This document shows, piece by piece, positions 37,715 through 48,634 of a DNA stretch of 64,000 nt (its first letter is position 1; each line of letters begins with the position of its first letter). The position numbers were made by a program, and so were the translations under genes. A model generated the notes under the pieces. The model worked only from the letters and a program-made list of their open reading frames with translations. It had not been told where the DNA came from and did no database searches. This DNA is from Delphinapterus leucas (Eukaryota; Chordata; Mammalia; Artiodactyla; Monodontidae), in the NCBI RefSeq assembly GCF_002288925.2, contig NW_022098000.1, positions 4,865,827-4,929,826 on the forward strand, read 5' to 3'.

Positions 37715-38394
37715 TATGTATTGTCATGCAGGCATAAGCTTACTAGGAGAGTGAATACGTAGGCTTGAATTAAGGCAACAGCGAATCCGAGGATGGTTAA
37801 CAGAGTAAGGATGGAGAATGTGATGAGAGCTGTGAATAGGCTGGTGCTTATTAGTGCAAGAGTTGTTTTTCCAATTAGATGTAATAATAAGTGGCCTGCT
37901 GTAATATTGGCGGTTACTCATACGGCTAGTGCTACTGGTTGAATAAGTAGGCTAATAGTTTCAATAATTACTAATATGGGAATGAGGAAAGTGGGTGTGC
38001 CTTGTGGTAGAAGGTGGGCTAAGGATGTTTTTGCTTTGTTGTGGAAACCTGTAATAACGGTGCCAGCTCATAGAGGAATAGCCATTCCTATGTTTATTGA
38101 GAGTTGTGTGGTAGGTGTAAATGAGTGGGGTAATATTCCAAGAAGATTTGTGGAGGCAATAAATAGGAGAGGTGAGATAAGTATTAGAGATCAGGTTTGT
38201 CCTTTAAGGTTATGTGTATTTATTAACTGTTTTGATGTAAGTTTGGTTAGTCATTGTTGAATGGAAATTGTGAGATTGTTAATTAGTCGATTTGGTGTTG
38301 GGAATAACATAGCGGGGAATATAATAATTAGAGTGGTGATAAGGATGCCCAGTATTACTGAGACCGTGAAAGGGGTAAATAGATTTTCGTTCAT
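37714..38394 (-). pseudogene. ATP6: ATP6 (NUMT copy, open frame)
   Basis: ATP synthase subunit a. ATG at 38392-38394 ([20 protein letters not shown]), full 681-bp length, ending [19 protein letters not shown] just inside the COX3 start. Reads through TGA as Trp (IQQWLTKL). The usual SLYLHDNT end is SLCLHDNT. I found no frameshift in the parts translated. Confidence 0.93.
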
Positions 38395-38555
38395 ATAATG
38401 TTTCAAGGGGTTTGTTGTTTTTGTGTTTTGGTGAATATTAATTTGGGGTTGGGGGAGTAGAAATGTTTTGAGATTTTCAGTTGGAATAGTGTGAAGAGGG
38501 TTAGGAATATAGATAGGATAGTAAGGAGTCATGTTGATGTATCTAGTTGTGGCAT
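38355..38555 (-). pseudogene. ATP8: ATP8 (NUMT copy, open frame)
   Basis: ATP synthase subunit 8. ATG at 38553-38555 ([20 protein letters not shown]), 66 codons plus TAA, overlapping the ATP6 start by 40 bases in another frame. The amino-terminal MPQLDTSTW motif is fully conserved. Open in the mitochondrial code only, since TGA is read as Trp. Confidence 0.94.
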
Positions 38556-38556
38556 G

Positions 38557-38623
38557 TCATTAAGGGGAGCTTTGGCTCTCAATCTTTAACTTAAAAGGTT
38601 AACGCTAGTTTAGCGTCTTAATG
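38557..38623 (-). pseudogene. tRNA-Lys (NUMT copy)
   Basis: 67 nt. The minus strand opens cattaagacgctaaac and has the TTT anticodon in ccTTTTaag. It lies between COX2 and ATP8. Confidence 0.92.
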
Positions 38624-38626
38624 AGA

Positions 38627-39310
38627 TTATAGTATGGATGCAGATCATTTTTCAAAGTTCTCTAAGGGTACTAGCTCGAGAACAATTGGTATAAAACTAT
38701 GATTTGAGCCACAGATTTCTGAACATTTCCCGTAGAATAAGCCTGGTCGTGTTGATATTAAGGTTGTTTGGTTTAGGCGTCCAGGGATTGCATCTGTTTT
38801 TAGGCCTAGGGAGGGCACAGCTCATGAGTGTAGCACGTCTTCGGAGGAGACTAGTATTCGGATTGTTATTTGTATAGGTAAGACTATTCGATTGTCCACT
38901 TCTAGTAGTCGTAGTTCTCCTGGTTTTAGGTCTGACGTTGGGATTATGTAAGAGTCGAAGTTTAGGTCTTCATAGTCGGTGTATTCGTAGCTTCAGTATC
39001 ACTGGTGGCCTATTGTTTTTACAGTAAGAGAAGGGTTATTAATTTCGTCTATTATGTAGAGGATTCATAGGGAGGGTAAGGCAATTAGAATTAAAATGGT
39101 GGCTGGGAGGATAGTTCAAAGAGTCTCTACTTCTTGGGCGTCTATTGTGCTGGTATGTGTTAGTTTGGTTGTAAGTATTATGGTGATGATATAGAGGACC
39201 AGGGAGCTAATTAGGAAAATAATTATTAATGTATGATCATGGAAGTGTAGGAGTTCTTCTATAATGGGTGATGTTGCATCTTGGAAGCCTAGATGAAAGG
39301 GATATGCCAT
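38627..39310 (-). pseudogene. COX2: COX2 (NUMT copy, open frame)
   Basis: Cytochrome c oxidase subunit II, full 684 bp. ATG at 39308-39310 ([20 protein letters not shown]) to FEKWSASML-TAA at 38627. No stop in the mitochondrial code. The aromatic MGHQWYWSYEY stretch and most CuA ligands are readable, but the CuA loop, normally YGQCSEICG, reads YGKCSEICG (Gln to Lys). That is a change at a very conserved position and fits relaxed selection after insertion. Confidence 0.96.
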
Positions 39311-39311
39311 G

Positions 39312-39378
39312 GAGATATACAGAATTTTCACTTGTGACTTAACTTTGACAAAGTTATGTAAGGCTTTACTAATATCTC
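39312..39378 (-). pseudogene. tRNA-Asp (NUMT copy)
   Basis: 67 nt. The minus strand opens gagatattagtaaagc, with the GTC anticodon in ttGTCaa and the closing tatatctc. Confidence 0.92.
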
Positions 39379-39385
39379 ATTTATA

Positions 39386-39449
39386 AAGAAAGACATAGTG
39401 GTTATGGTGTTGGCTTGAAACCAATTAGAGAGGGTTCAGTTCCTTCCTT

Positions 39450-39453
<4 letters not shown>
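39386..39453 (+). pseudogene. tRNA-Ser(UCN) (NUMT copy)
   Basis: 68 nt on the + strand (light-strand gene). Reads aagaaagacatagtggttat with the TGA anticodon in gcttGAaacc. Its end overlaps the COX1 end on the other strand. Confidence 0.92.
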
Positions 39454-41005
<1,552 letters not shown>

Positions 41006-41006
41006 A

Positions 41007-41073
41007 GGTAAAATGGCCGAGTAGGTATTAGACTGTAAATCTGAAGACAGAGGTAGAGTCCTTTTTTTTGCCA
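41007..41073 (+). pseudogene. tRNA-Tyr (NUMT copy)
   Basis: 67 nt on the + strand. ggtaaaatggccgagtaggt, with the GTA anticodon in ctGTAaa. Confidence 0.92.
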
Positions 41074-41140
41074 AGTTCTGTGGTGAATGATCATTTTGAA
41101 TTGCAAATTCAAGCAAGCAGCTTCAATCCTGCTGGGACTT
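41074..41140 (+). pseudogene. tRNA-Cys (NUMT copy)
   Basis: 67 nt on the + strand. agttctgtggtgaatgatca, with the GCA anticodon in ttGCAaa. Its last bases form part of the light-strand origin stem. Confidence 0.92.
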
Positions 41141-41172
41141 CTCCCGCTTTTCTTTTCTCGCGGCAGGAGAAG
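41138..41172. other. light-strand replication origin (OL) of the NUMT
   Basis: Stem-loop between tRNA-Cys and tRNA-Asn. The arm cttctcccgc (41138-41147) pairs with gcaggagaag (41163-41172), ten pairs with one C/A mismatch on this strand (a G-T wobble on the other). The loop is C/T-rich here. In the nucleus it has no replication role. Confidence 0.88.
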
Positions 41173-41246
41173 TAGATTGAAGCCAATTGATTAGGGTATT
41201 TAGCTGTTAACTAAAAGTTTGTGGGAGATGTATCCCTCCAATCTAG
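41173..41246 (+). pseudogene. tRNA-Asn (NUMT copy)
   Basis: About 73 nt on the + strand. tagattgaagccaattgatt, with the GTT anticodon in ctGTTaac, closing with caatctag. Confidence 0.92.
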
Positions 41247-41247
41247 T

Positions 41248-41316
41248 GAGGATTTAGCTTAATTAAAGTGTTTGATTTGCATTCAATTGATGTAAGGTAT
41301 AGTCTTGCAATCCTTA
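41248..41316 (+). pseudogene. tRNA-Ala (NUMT copy)
   Basis: 69 nt on the + strand. gaggatttagcttaattaaa, with the TGC anticodon in ttTGCat. Confidence 0.92.
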
Positions 41317-41321
41317 TTAGG

Positions 41322-41389
41322 CAGGGGTTAAGTAAATTATACTTGCTTAGGGCTTTGAAGGCTCTTGGTCTGATTTAACCTAAACTCCT
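41322..41389 (-). pseudogene. tRNA-Trp (NUMT copy)
   Basis: 68 nt. The minus strand opens aggagtttaggttaaatcag, with the TCA anticodon in cttCAaa. It overlaps the last two bases of ND2. Confidence 0.9.
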
Positions 41390-42432
41390 ACAGTAAGATG
41401 GAGAGTATTGGTGTGAGAGGTGGGAGTATTGTGGATATTACGATTGCTGTTGGTAGAAGGGTTATTTGTTTTGTGGAGTGAAATTGTCATTTTATTTTTA
41501 TGTTGTTTGTAGAGGGGAATAGGGTTAATGCTGTGGAGTAGGCGAGGCATATGTAGAAATATAAGTTGAGTAGTGCTGTAATGGCTATGAATGTTGGTAT
41601 AATAAGAATATCATTTTTTGTTAATTCTTGAATAATCATTCATCTGAGTATGAAACCTGAAAGTTGAGGGAGTCCTCCTATGGCGAGTAGGGTGAGCATG
41701 GTGAGGGTTGTGGTGACGGGTATTATGTTTCATGTTTGGGATAGTGATAATGTAGTGGTGGTTGAGTTTTGGATGAATAACATGAACATGGTGAAAGTTA
41801 TTGTGATATAGATTAGTAAGTGTAGTAAAGTTAGGGTTGGGTTATATAGTAGGATGGTTGCTATTCATCCTATGTGGGCGATTGATGAGTAGGCCATAAT
41901 CTGTCGGAGTTGTGTTTGGTTTAGTCCACCTCATCCTCCGACTAAGGACAGAAAGTAAAGATATAATTAGCATTAGATGCAGGTTGATCGATGATGAGAT
42001 GTGATAGAGGATGGATAGGGGTGCGGGTTTTTGTCACGTGAGTAGGATTAGGCCTGTAGTTAGGGGGATGCCTTATGCTACTTCGGGTACTCAGAAGTGG
42101 AAGGGGGATAGTCCTAGTTTGATAGCTAGGGCCTTTGTTATTAGTATAGATGCTGTTGGGTTGAAAAGTTTTGTGATGGTCCATTGGCCGGAGTGTAGTA
42201 GGTTAATAATGACTGCTATTATGAGTAGCGTGGATGCGGTAGTTTGTGATAGGAAATATTTAGTGGAGGCTTCTGTGGCTCGGGGATTAGAATTTTTTAT
42301 TATGATGGGGATAATGGCTATCGTATTTATTTCAAATCCAATTCAGGCGAATAGTCAATGAGAGCTGGTGGTTACGATTACTGTGCCTAGGACGAGGGTT
42401 ATTAGGATAATGATAAGGGTGGATGGATTTAT
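41388..42432 (-). pseudogene. ND2: ND2 (NUMT copy, broken)
   Basis: Complex I subunit ND2. ATA start at 42430-42432 (MNPSTLIIILMTLVLGTVIV) to SILL-TAG at 41388. A nonsense codon at 42073-42075 replaces Gln in the conserved WVPEVxQGIPL (CAA to TAA). A 1-bp insertion near 41944 shifts the frame at the expected VLVGGWGGLNQTQLRQ stretch. The 1045-bp span is exactly one more than the usual 1044. Otherwise the sequence reads as normal ND2 (WIGFEMNTMAIIP, QLSGFMLRWMIIQELT). Confidence 0.96.
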
Positions 42433-42501
42433 TAGTATGGGAAGGGTATAAACCAACATTTTCGGGGTATGGGCCTGATAGCTTGTTTAGCTGACCTTAC
42501 T
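42433..42501 (-). pseudogene. tRNA-Met (NUMT copy)
   Basis: 69 nt. The minus strand opens agtaaggtcagctaaaca, with the CAT anticodon in gcCCATac. Confidence 0.93.
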
Positions 42502-42502
42502 G

Positions 42503-42575
42503 TAGATTATAGTGTAATGTGGTAGCACGGAGAACTTTGAATTCTTAGGGGCAGGTTCGATTCCTATTGTTCTAG
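42503..42575 (+). pseudogene. tRNA-Gln (NUMT copy)
   Basis: 73 nt on the + strand. tagattatagtgtaatgtgg, with the TTG anticodon in ctTTGaa and closing tgttctag. It overlaps tRNA-Ile by three bases. Confidence 0.92.
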
Positions 42576-42641
42576 AAATAAGAGGGTTTAAACCTCTATT
42601 ATTTACTCTATCAAAGTAACTCTTTTGTCAGACATATTTCT
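42573..42641 (-). pseudogene. tRNA-Ile (NUMT copy)
   Basis: 69 nt. The minus strand opens agaaatatgtctgacaaaag, with the GAT anticodon in ttGATag. Confidence 0.92.
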
Positions 42642-42647
42642 TGTCTT

Positions 42648-43608
42648 TTATGTTTGGGGGGGAATGCCTGCTATTATAATGGGCAGTGAGACCTGTCATA
42701 TACAGAGGGCTAGTGTTAGGGGAAGGAAATTCTTTCAGAGTAGGTGTATTAATTGATCATATCGGAATCGGGGGTAAGATGCTCGAATTCATAGGAAGGA
42801 TATTGTGAGCAGTAGTGTTTTGACAATGAGGTTTGTTATGTATAGTTCTGGTGTGTAGGGGTTGTGGAATGCTCCTAGAAATAAGATAGTTGTGAATATA
42901 TTTATTATAATGATGTTGGCATATTCTGCTAGGAAGAATAGGGCGAAAGGGCCTGCTGCATATTCTACATTGAAGCCGGATACGAGTTCTGATTCTCCTT
43001 CTGTTAAATCGAAGGGGGCTCGGTTAGTTTCTGCCAGGGTGGAAATGAATCATATTATGGCTAATGGTCATGAAGGAAAAAATAGTCATAGTTGTTCTTG
43101 TGTTGTGGTTAGTGTGGATAGGGTAAAGGAGCCGTTTATTAGAAGTACTGATAGGAGGATAATGGCTAGTGTTACTTCATATGAGATTGTTTGTGCTACT
43201 GCTTGGAGAGCTCCAATTAGTGCGTATTTTGAGTTGGAAGCTCAGCCAGATCATAGGATAGAGTAGACGGCTAGGCTGAATATTGCTAGCATGAATAATA
43301 TTCCTAGGTTTATGTTGATGAGGGGATATGGTATGGGTAGGGGGCTTCATATTGTGAGGGCTAGGGTTAGGGTAAGTATGGGTGCGATGATAAATATAGT
43401 GGTGGAGGATGTAGCTGGTCATAGGGGTTCTTTAGTGAATAGCTTGATTGCATCAGCAAAGGGTTGGAGCAGGCCATGTGGGCCCATGATGTTTGGTGCT
43501 TTTCGGAGCTGTATATAACCTAGGATTTTGCGCTCTACTAGTGTTAGGAACGCTACGGCTAAGAGGATAGGGAGGACGAGTGTTAGGACGAGTGTTAATT
43601 ATAAACAT
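42648..43608 (-). pseudogene. ND1: ND1 (NUMT copy, N-terminal frameshift)
   Basis: Complex I subunit ND1. ATG at 43606-43608 (MFMIN), then a net 4-bp insertion that leaves a perfect tandem 12-mer (aggacgagtgtt at 43573-43584 and 43585-43596 on the + strand) and shifts the frame. Past it the mitochondrial frame is open to GIPPQT-TAA at 42648: [39 protein letters not shown] and [20 protein letters not shown] are all present. The 961-bp span equals the usual 957 plus 4. Breaking the frame at codon 6 silences the whole protein. Confidence 0.96.
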
Positions 43609-43610
43609 TT

Positions 43611-43685
43611 TGTTGGGGAGAGGATTTGAACCTCTGGGTGTAAAAGTTTAAGTTTTATGCAATTGCCGGACTCTGCCACCTCAAC
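43611..43685 (-). pseudogene. tRNA-Leu(UUR) (NUMT copy)
   Basis: 75 nt. The minus strand opens gttgaggtggcagagtccgg, with the TAA anticodon in ctTAAac. In mitochondria this gene holds the 16S transcription terminator site; the tggcagagtccgg core is present. Confidence 0.93.
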
Positions 43686-45261
43686 AAAGCCCTGGCCTTG
43701 GGCAGGTATGATTTGCGCTTATTTATTAAGTTGAGATTAGATCATTAATTGTTTGAAGGAGCTTATTTGAAGTTGGCCTTATTTCTCTTGTCCTTTCATA
43801 CTGGGAGAAATGCGTAATAGATAGAAACCGACCTGGATTACTCCGGTCTGAACTCAGATCACTTAGGACTTGAATCGTTGAACAAACGAACCCTTAATAG
43901 CGGCTACACCATTAGGATGTCCTGATCCAACATCAAGATCGTAAACCCTATTGCCGATATGGACTCTAGAATAGGACTGCGCTGTTATCCCTAGGGTAAC
44001 TTGTTCCGTTGAACAAAACTTTGGATCAATAAGTGATATTATGCTTTGGCTAGTAGGCCTAGGCTTTAATCACTCGGAGGGTTTTTTGTACTCCGAGGTC
44101 ACCCCAACCGAAATTGTCAACCCATATAAAGCTTTGTTATCCCTTGGTGGTTTGGGTTTGTGATTTTGGGGTTGATTAATTGAAGCTCCATAGGGTCTTC
44201 TCGTCTTATTTTGTTATCCCCGCCTCTTCACGGGGAGGTCAATTTCACTGATTACAAGTAAGAGATGGTAAAACCCTCGCGTGGCCATTCATTCAAGTCC
44301 TTATTTAGAGAACAAATGATTATGCTACCTTTGCATGGTCAGGATACCGCGGCCATTTAATGATTGTCACTGGGCAGGCTGTGCCTCTAATACTGGTTAT
44401 GCTAGAGGTGATGTTTTTGGTAAACAGGCGGAGTTTGTGTTTGCTGAGTTCCTTTTACTTTTTTTAATCTTTCCTTAATGCATGCCTGTGTTGGGTTAAC
44501 AGTGTTTTTAATAAATAATTTAGTGTTGGGTTATATTTACTAGCTGTTAAATATCAGTATATTATCAGTTACTGATGTAAGCTTGTGCGAGGAGAAAAAT
44601 TTCTTGTTACTCATGTTAACAGTATTGCTTCTATAGTTGTATAGATTAGTCCAATAGTCAGGCTAGGAGTGGGTTTACTTATTGTTGGAATTAAAACATT
44701 GTTTTATTGTCAAGCTTGAATGCTTTCTCAATTGGTGGCTGCTTTTAGGCCAACTATGGTTTATGTTTGTATTACTCTCTAGTTAAGGTTGTATCCATTT
44801 CTAAAAAGCTGTACCTTTTTAGACTAACGATTAAATATACGTTAAGACTTGATGTAGTTTTTAGTATTATTTTAACGTTGAACTGAAATTCCTTTCTTGG
44901 ACAACCAGCTATCACCAGGCTCGTTAGGCTTTTCACCTCTATTATAATTCTTCTCACTATTTTGCCACATAGATGAGTTTGTTCTAGTTACTGCTTGTAA
45001 GTAGCTCGTCTGGTTTCGGGTAATTTAGCTTAAGGTCTCTTTGCTAAGTTGTTACTAGTTAAGTCATTATGCAAAATGTACAAGGGGTAAGCTTTGCTTT
45101 TTTTTACTTTTAGTGTTTCTTTCATCTTTCCCTTACGGTACTTTCTCTATAGCGCCATTGGTGATTAAATTTCTATCTCCTATACTTTAGATGTATGATG
45201 AATGTTTTATTTGATTAGTTTATGGTAGTAGCGGTGGGAGGGGGTGTGGGCTAGGTTTAGT
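43686..45261 (-). pseudogene. 16S rRNA (NUMT copy)
   Basis: Large mitochondrial rRNA, about 1576 bp, close to the usual length. Conserved 3' domain stretches are readable on the + strand in reverse: tcctgatccaacatcaagat (the GATGTTGGATCAGGA peptidyl-transferase neighbourhood), ctagggtaacttgttccgtt and gaccataatgcaaagg-like text near 44325. No large gap. It contains a small humanin-like frame at 44214-44288. Confidence 0.95.
44214..44288 (-). CDS. humanin-like 24-codon frame inside the 16S copy
   Basis: The minus strand from ATG (44286-44288) reads MATRGFYHLLLVI followed by SEIDLPVKRRG and TAA, 24 residues in the standard nuclear code. This is the same length as human humanin and keeps Arg4-Gly5-Phe6, Leu9-Leu11, Ser14 and the SEIDLPVKRR end. 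It differs at position 3 (Thr for Pro), 7, 8 (His for Cys), 12, 13 and 24. Humanin is a secreted or cytosolic survival peptide encoded in 16S, and in human the nuclear MTRNR2L loci are NUMT-derived copies. Expression of this copy is unproven, and it may simply be an inherited silent frame. Confidence 0.5.
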   Translation of the reverse strand: MATRGFYHLLLVISEIDLPVKRRG

Positions 45262-45328
45262 TCAAGATATACATGGGTTGTGGAATCTTCTAGGTGTAAA
45301 CTAGGTGCTTTGTTTAAGATACATCTTG
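45262..45328 (-). pseudogene. tRNA-Val (NUMT copy)
   Basis: 67 nt between the rRNA copies. The minus strand opens caagatgtatcttaaacaaa, with the TAC anticodon in gttTACacc. Confidence 0.9.
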
Positions 45329-46295
45329 TTTTATCCAAGCACACTTTCCAGTATGCTTACCTTGTTATGACTTGTCTCCTCTCGTAGCTTAGCATGGGTT
45401 AGTGAGCTGGGGCTTTGCTGTGGTACTTGAGGAGGGTGACGGGCAGTGTGTGTGTGCTTCACGGCCTTATTCAATTAAGCACTCTGCTCTTAATTTACTA
45501 CTAAATCCTCCTTTGGTTTTTAGATTTCATAAAAACTTTCGTGTGGGTATGAGGGGTGTTCTTAGTATAGAAAATGTAGCCCATTTCTTCTCATCCCATA
45601 GGTTACACCTTGACCTAACGTTTTTATGTATGGTAGTTATGCTTACTTTCGCTCCCTTTTAGGGTTTGCTGAAGATGGCAGTATATAGACTGAAGTAGCA
45701 AGGGTTGGTGAGGTTAATCGGGGTTTATCGGTTACAGTACAGGCTCCGCTAGAGGGATATGAAGCACCGCCAAGTCCTTTGAGTTTTAGGCAGTTGCCAG
45801 TAGTGCTCTGGCGAATAGTCTTGTTTTGTGACTATTTAGGTTTACGACTAAGCATAGTGGGGTATCTAATCCCAGTTTGGGTCTTAGTTGTCGTGTACTC
45901 AGATTGTACTAAAGTCATTTTCGTGGTTTAGCTTAGTTTTAATTATGGCTTTTAACAGCTTAATTAAGATTTGATTTTATTCTGTGTGATTCCTTAACAC
46001 TCTTTACGCCGTGTCTCTATTAATTTGGGTCGATCGTATGACCGCGGTGGCTGGCTCGAAGTTTACCAACCCTAGTTAACATGACTTAGTCAAACTTTTG
46101 TTCATGGCTTAATTTTTATCACTGCTGTGTCCTGTGGGGGTGTGGTTAAGCAAGGTGTTGTGAGCTGCTAGTGTAGCGTGCTTGATACCTGCTCCTTTTG
46201 ATTGTTGTGATTTGGAGGGCATTCTCACCGGGATGTGGATGCTTGTATGTGTAAGTCTGTTAAGAATTAATAGAAAGGCTGGGACCAAACCTTTA
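45329..46295 (-). pseudogene. 12S rRNA (NUMT copy)
   Basis: Small mitochondrial rRNA, about 967 bp. The 3' end shows the conserved decoding region in reverse (gtatgcttaccttgttatga), the central domain has cttagttgtcg and ggggtatctaatcccagttt, and the 5' domain ctggctcgaagtttacca. No large gap. The MOTS-c position is present, but its third codon is TGA. Confidence 0.95.
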
Positions 46296-46369
46296 TGTTG
46301 ATGGGGCTGGCGAAGCCCATCTAGACATTTTCAGTGTCTTGCTTTATGAAAAATTTAAGCTACATTAAC
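46296..46369 (-). pseudogene. tRNA-Phe (NUMT copy)
   Basis: About 74 nt. The minus strand opens gttaatgtagcttaaatttt, with the GAA anticodon in ctGAAaat. The 3' acceptor arm has catcaac where catTaac would pair, giving a wobble. It borders the control region. Confidence 0.92.
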
Positions 46370-47283
46370 CTATGGGGTGTAAAAGATGTTCGTATAATTT
46401 CATTATGGGGCTTGTGTCAGATTTAGTATTGATTTATGAATAAAATGGTTCATAGATCTAGGGAGGAACCTGTCTAGGGGGGTGGTGAATATCTAAGCAG
46501 ATGGTTAGTTTTGTAGGAGGTAAGGGGGGTTTGATCCACTACGAGATACAGTTTTTTGAGCCCGGGGGGAATAGTGGAGCACTATGTCCTGTAACCATTA
46601 ATTTAATTGCACATGTTGGTTGTGCTAGTCAAATAACAAATACATACAAGTCCAGCTACAATTTGCTTGACTGTGACGAGACCTTTTAAGGTCATAGCTG
46701 AGTCTGTGTAAATCCCCCCCCCAAAAAAAAAAGTACCAAATGTATGAAATCTCAGTTATGTGTGAGCATGGGCTGATTAGTCACTAACCCATCGAGATGT
46801 CTTATTTAAGGGGAACGAGTGGGCGATTTTAAGTTAAAATTGTCCTGAAGTAAGAACCAGATGTCTTATAAAGATCACCGTTAGCTACCCCCACGATTTA
46901 TGGGCCCGGTGCGAGAAGAGGGATGCCTGCTGAGCGGGTTGCTGGTTTCACGCGGCATGTTGATTAAGCTCGTGATCTAATGGAGCGGCCATAGTGTTAG
47001 CTGACTTGAATTTGTTTCAGGACATGTCCTATGTACGATCAATAATTTTATGTAATATGTAAAATTAATAAAATTTAATACGAGCTTTAACTGCTCGTGG
47101 GGAAAATAGTTGAATGCACAGTTATACATAGCATGTACATATATACATTTACAGGAAGACGCTATTATTGACACGTGGAGGTACATGTGTGTATGATTTA
47201 TATAACAAAAGTATTATAAAATAAATTATTTTCAATACTGACATAGCACTGTAGCCTTGTGGTTATTCTACAATAAACCTTTT
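46370..47283 (-). other. mitochondrial control region (D-loop) of the NUMT
   Basis: 914 bp between tRNA-Phe and tRNA-Pro, near the usual cetacean length. The central conserved domain is nearly complete. On the minus strand it has gatcacgagcttaatcaaca, ccgcgtgaaaccagcaaccc, cttctcgcaccgggcccata and atctggttcttacttcagga. A run of C followed by A lies at about 46715-46733 on the + strand, and a CSB2/3-like C-rich stretch (complement of ggtaaggggggttt) lies near 46520-46533. The TAS-side part near 47040-47280 is AT-rich. It has no regulatory role in the nucleus as far as the sequence shows. Confidence 0.93.
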
Positions 47284-47352
47284 TCAGGGAATAGTTTATG
47301 TAGAATTTCAGCTTTGGGTGTTGGCGGTGAGGTGCAATGCTTCTTCCTTGAG
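47284..47352 (+). pseudogene. tRNA-Pro (NUMT copy)
   Basis: About 69 nt on the + strand. tcagggaatagtttatgtag, with the TGG anticodon in ctTTGGgtg, closing with ttccttga. Confidence 0.92.
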
Positions 47353-47421
47353 TCTTAGGGAGGTGTGGTTTTCTCCTTTTCCGGTTTACAAAGCTGGGAT
47401 ATTTTGTTATACTACAAAGAC
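47352..47421 (-). pseudogene. tRNA-Thr (NUMT copy)
   Basis: About 70 nt. The minus strand opens gtctttgtagtataacaaaa, with the TGT anticodon in ctTTGTaaa. It abuts the CYTB end. Confidence 0.92.
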
Positions 47422-48561
47422 TCTTCACTTTAGGAGTTTATCCTCGATAAGACTAGTTACTGGTATTAACACTAGGATTAGGAGAAAATATAAGATGGAT
47501 GCTAATTGGCCTACAATTATGTATGGGTGTTCTACGGGTTGACCTCCAATTCATGTTAGGGTTAGGAAGTCTGCGACTAGTATTCAGAATAAAAGTTGAC
47601 TGAAGGGTCGGAATATTATGCTTCGTTGTTTAGATGTGTGGAGTATTGGGATGAACATTAGGACAAGGATTGAGAGTAGTAGGGCTAAAACTCCTCCTAG
47701 TTTGTTGGGGATTGATCGTAAGATTGTGTATGCAAATAGGAAGTACCATTCTGGTTTAATGTGTGCTGGGGTGCTGAGTGGGTTTGCTGGGGTGTAGTTG
47801 TCGGGGTCTCCTAGCAGGTCATGTGCGAATAAGGTTAGTGTAAGTAGGGTTAAGATTAGTAGTAAGGCACCTAGGATGTCTTTGATTATGTAGTAGGGGT
47901 GAAATGGGATTTTGTCTGTGTTGGATGGAATTCCTGTGGGATTGTTAGATCCTGTTTCGTGGAGGAATAGTAGGTGGACGGTTGCTAGTGCTAGGATGAT
48001 AAAGGGGAGAATGAAGTAGAAGGCAAAGAAGCATGTTAGTGTTGCTTTGTCAACGGAAAAGCCACCTCAAACTCATTTGACTAGAGTGGTACCGGTGTAG
48101 GGGATTGCTGATAGGAGGTTGGTAATGACGGTTGCCCCTCAAAATGATATTTGTCCTCAGGGTAGGATATAGCCTACGAATGCAGTAGCTATAACTGTGA
48201 ATAGTAGTATTACTCCAATGTTTCATGTTTCTTGGAAGGCGTGGGAGCCATAGTATAGGCCACGTCCTACGTGGGCGTAAAGGTAAATGAAGAATATGGA
48301 AGCTCTGTTTGCATGTAGATATCGAACAATTCAGCCATAATTAACATCTCGGCAAATATGCGTGACAGATGAGAAGGCAGTTGTCGTGTCTGGTGTGTAG
48401 TGTATTGCTAGGAATAGGCCTGTTAGGATTTGTACGATTAGACAGAGACTAAGTAGGGAGCCAAAGTTCCATCATGAAGAGATATTTCATGGGGTGGGAA
48501 GGTCGATAAATGTGTAATTGAGGATTTTTATTAGTGGGTATGTTTTTCGAATGTTGGTCAT
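47422..48561 (-). pseudogene. CYTB: CYTB (NUMT copy, fully open but altered)
   Basis: Cytochrome b of complex III, exactly 1140 bp. ATG at 48559-48561 ([20 protein letters not shown]), ending LIEDKLLKW with AGA stop at 47422. No stop or indel in the mitochondrial code. Invariant residues have nevertheless changed: FAFHFILPF reads FAFYFILPF, replacing the heme b(L) ligand His182 with Tyr. The TLTRFFAF Arg is Cys, the LHANGASMFF Gly is Arg, and the GTTLVEW Glu is Lys. The Qo-site PEWYFLFAY is kept. The overall sequence is clearly cetacean-like. It would pass a simple stop-codon filter. Confidence 0.96.
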
Positions 48562-48565
48562 TGGT

Positions 48566-48634
48566 GTTCTTGTAGTTGAATGACAATGATGATTTTTCAT
48601 GTCATTGGTCATGGTTGAAGTCCATGTGAGAATA
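48566..48634 (+). pseudogene. tRNA-Glu (NUMT copy)
   Basis: 69 nt on the + strand between CYTB and ND6. gttcttgtagttgaatgaca, with the TTC anticodon in tttTTCat. Confidence 0.92.

Noticed and set aside
41138..41172. Bulged, damaged OL hairpin
   Set aside because: Alternative pairing gives a continuous ten-pair stem with one wobble, so the structure looks normal.
42862..43266. 134-codon open frame on the + strand
   Set aside because: Antisense shadow of ND1 in the NUMT.
45540..45599. MOTS-c-like frame in the 12S copy
   Set aside because: The start ATG and the EMGYIFY core are present, but the third codon is TGA, a stop in the nuclear code, and the carboxy end differs from MOTS-c.
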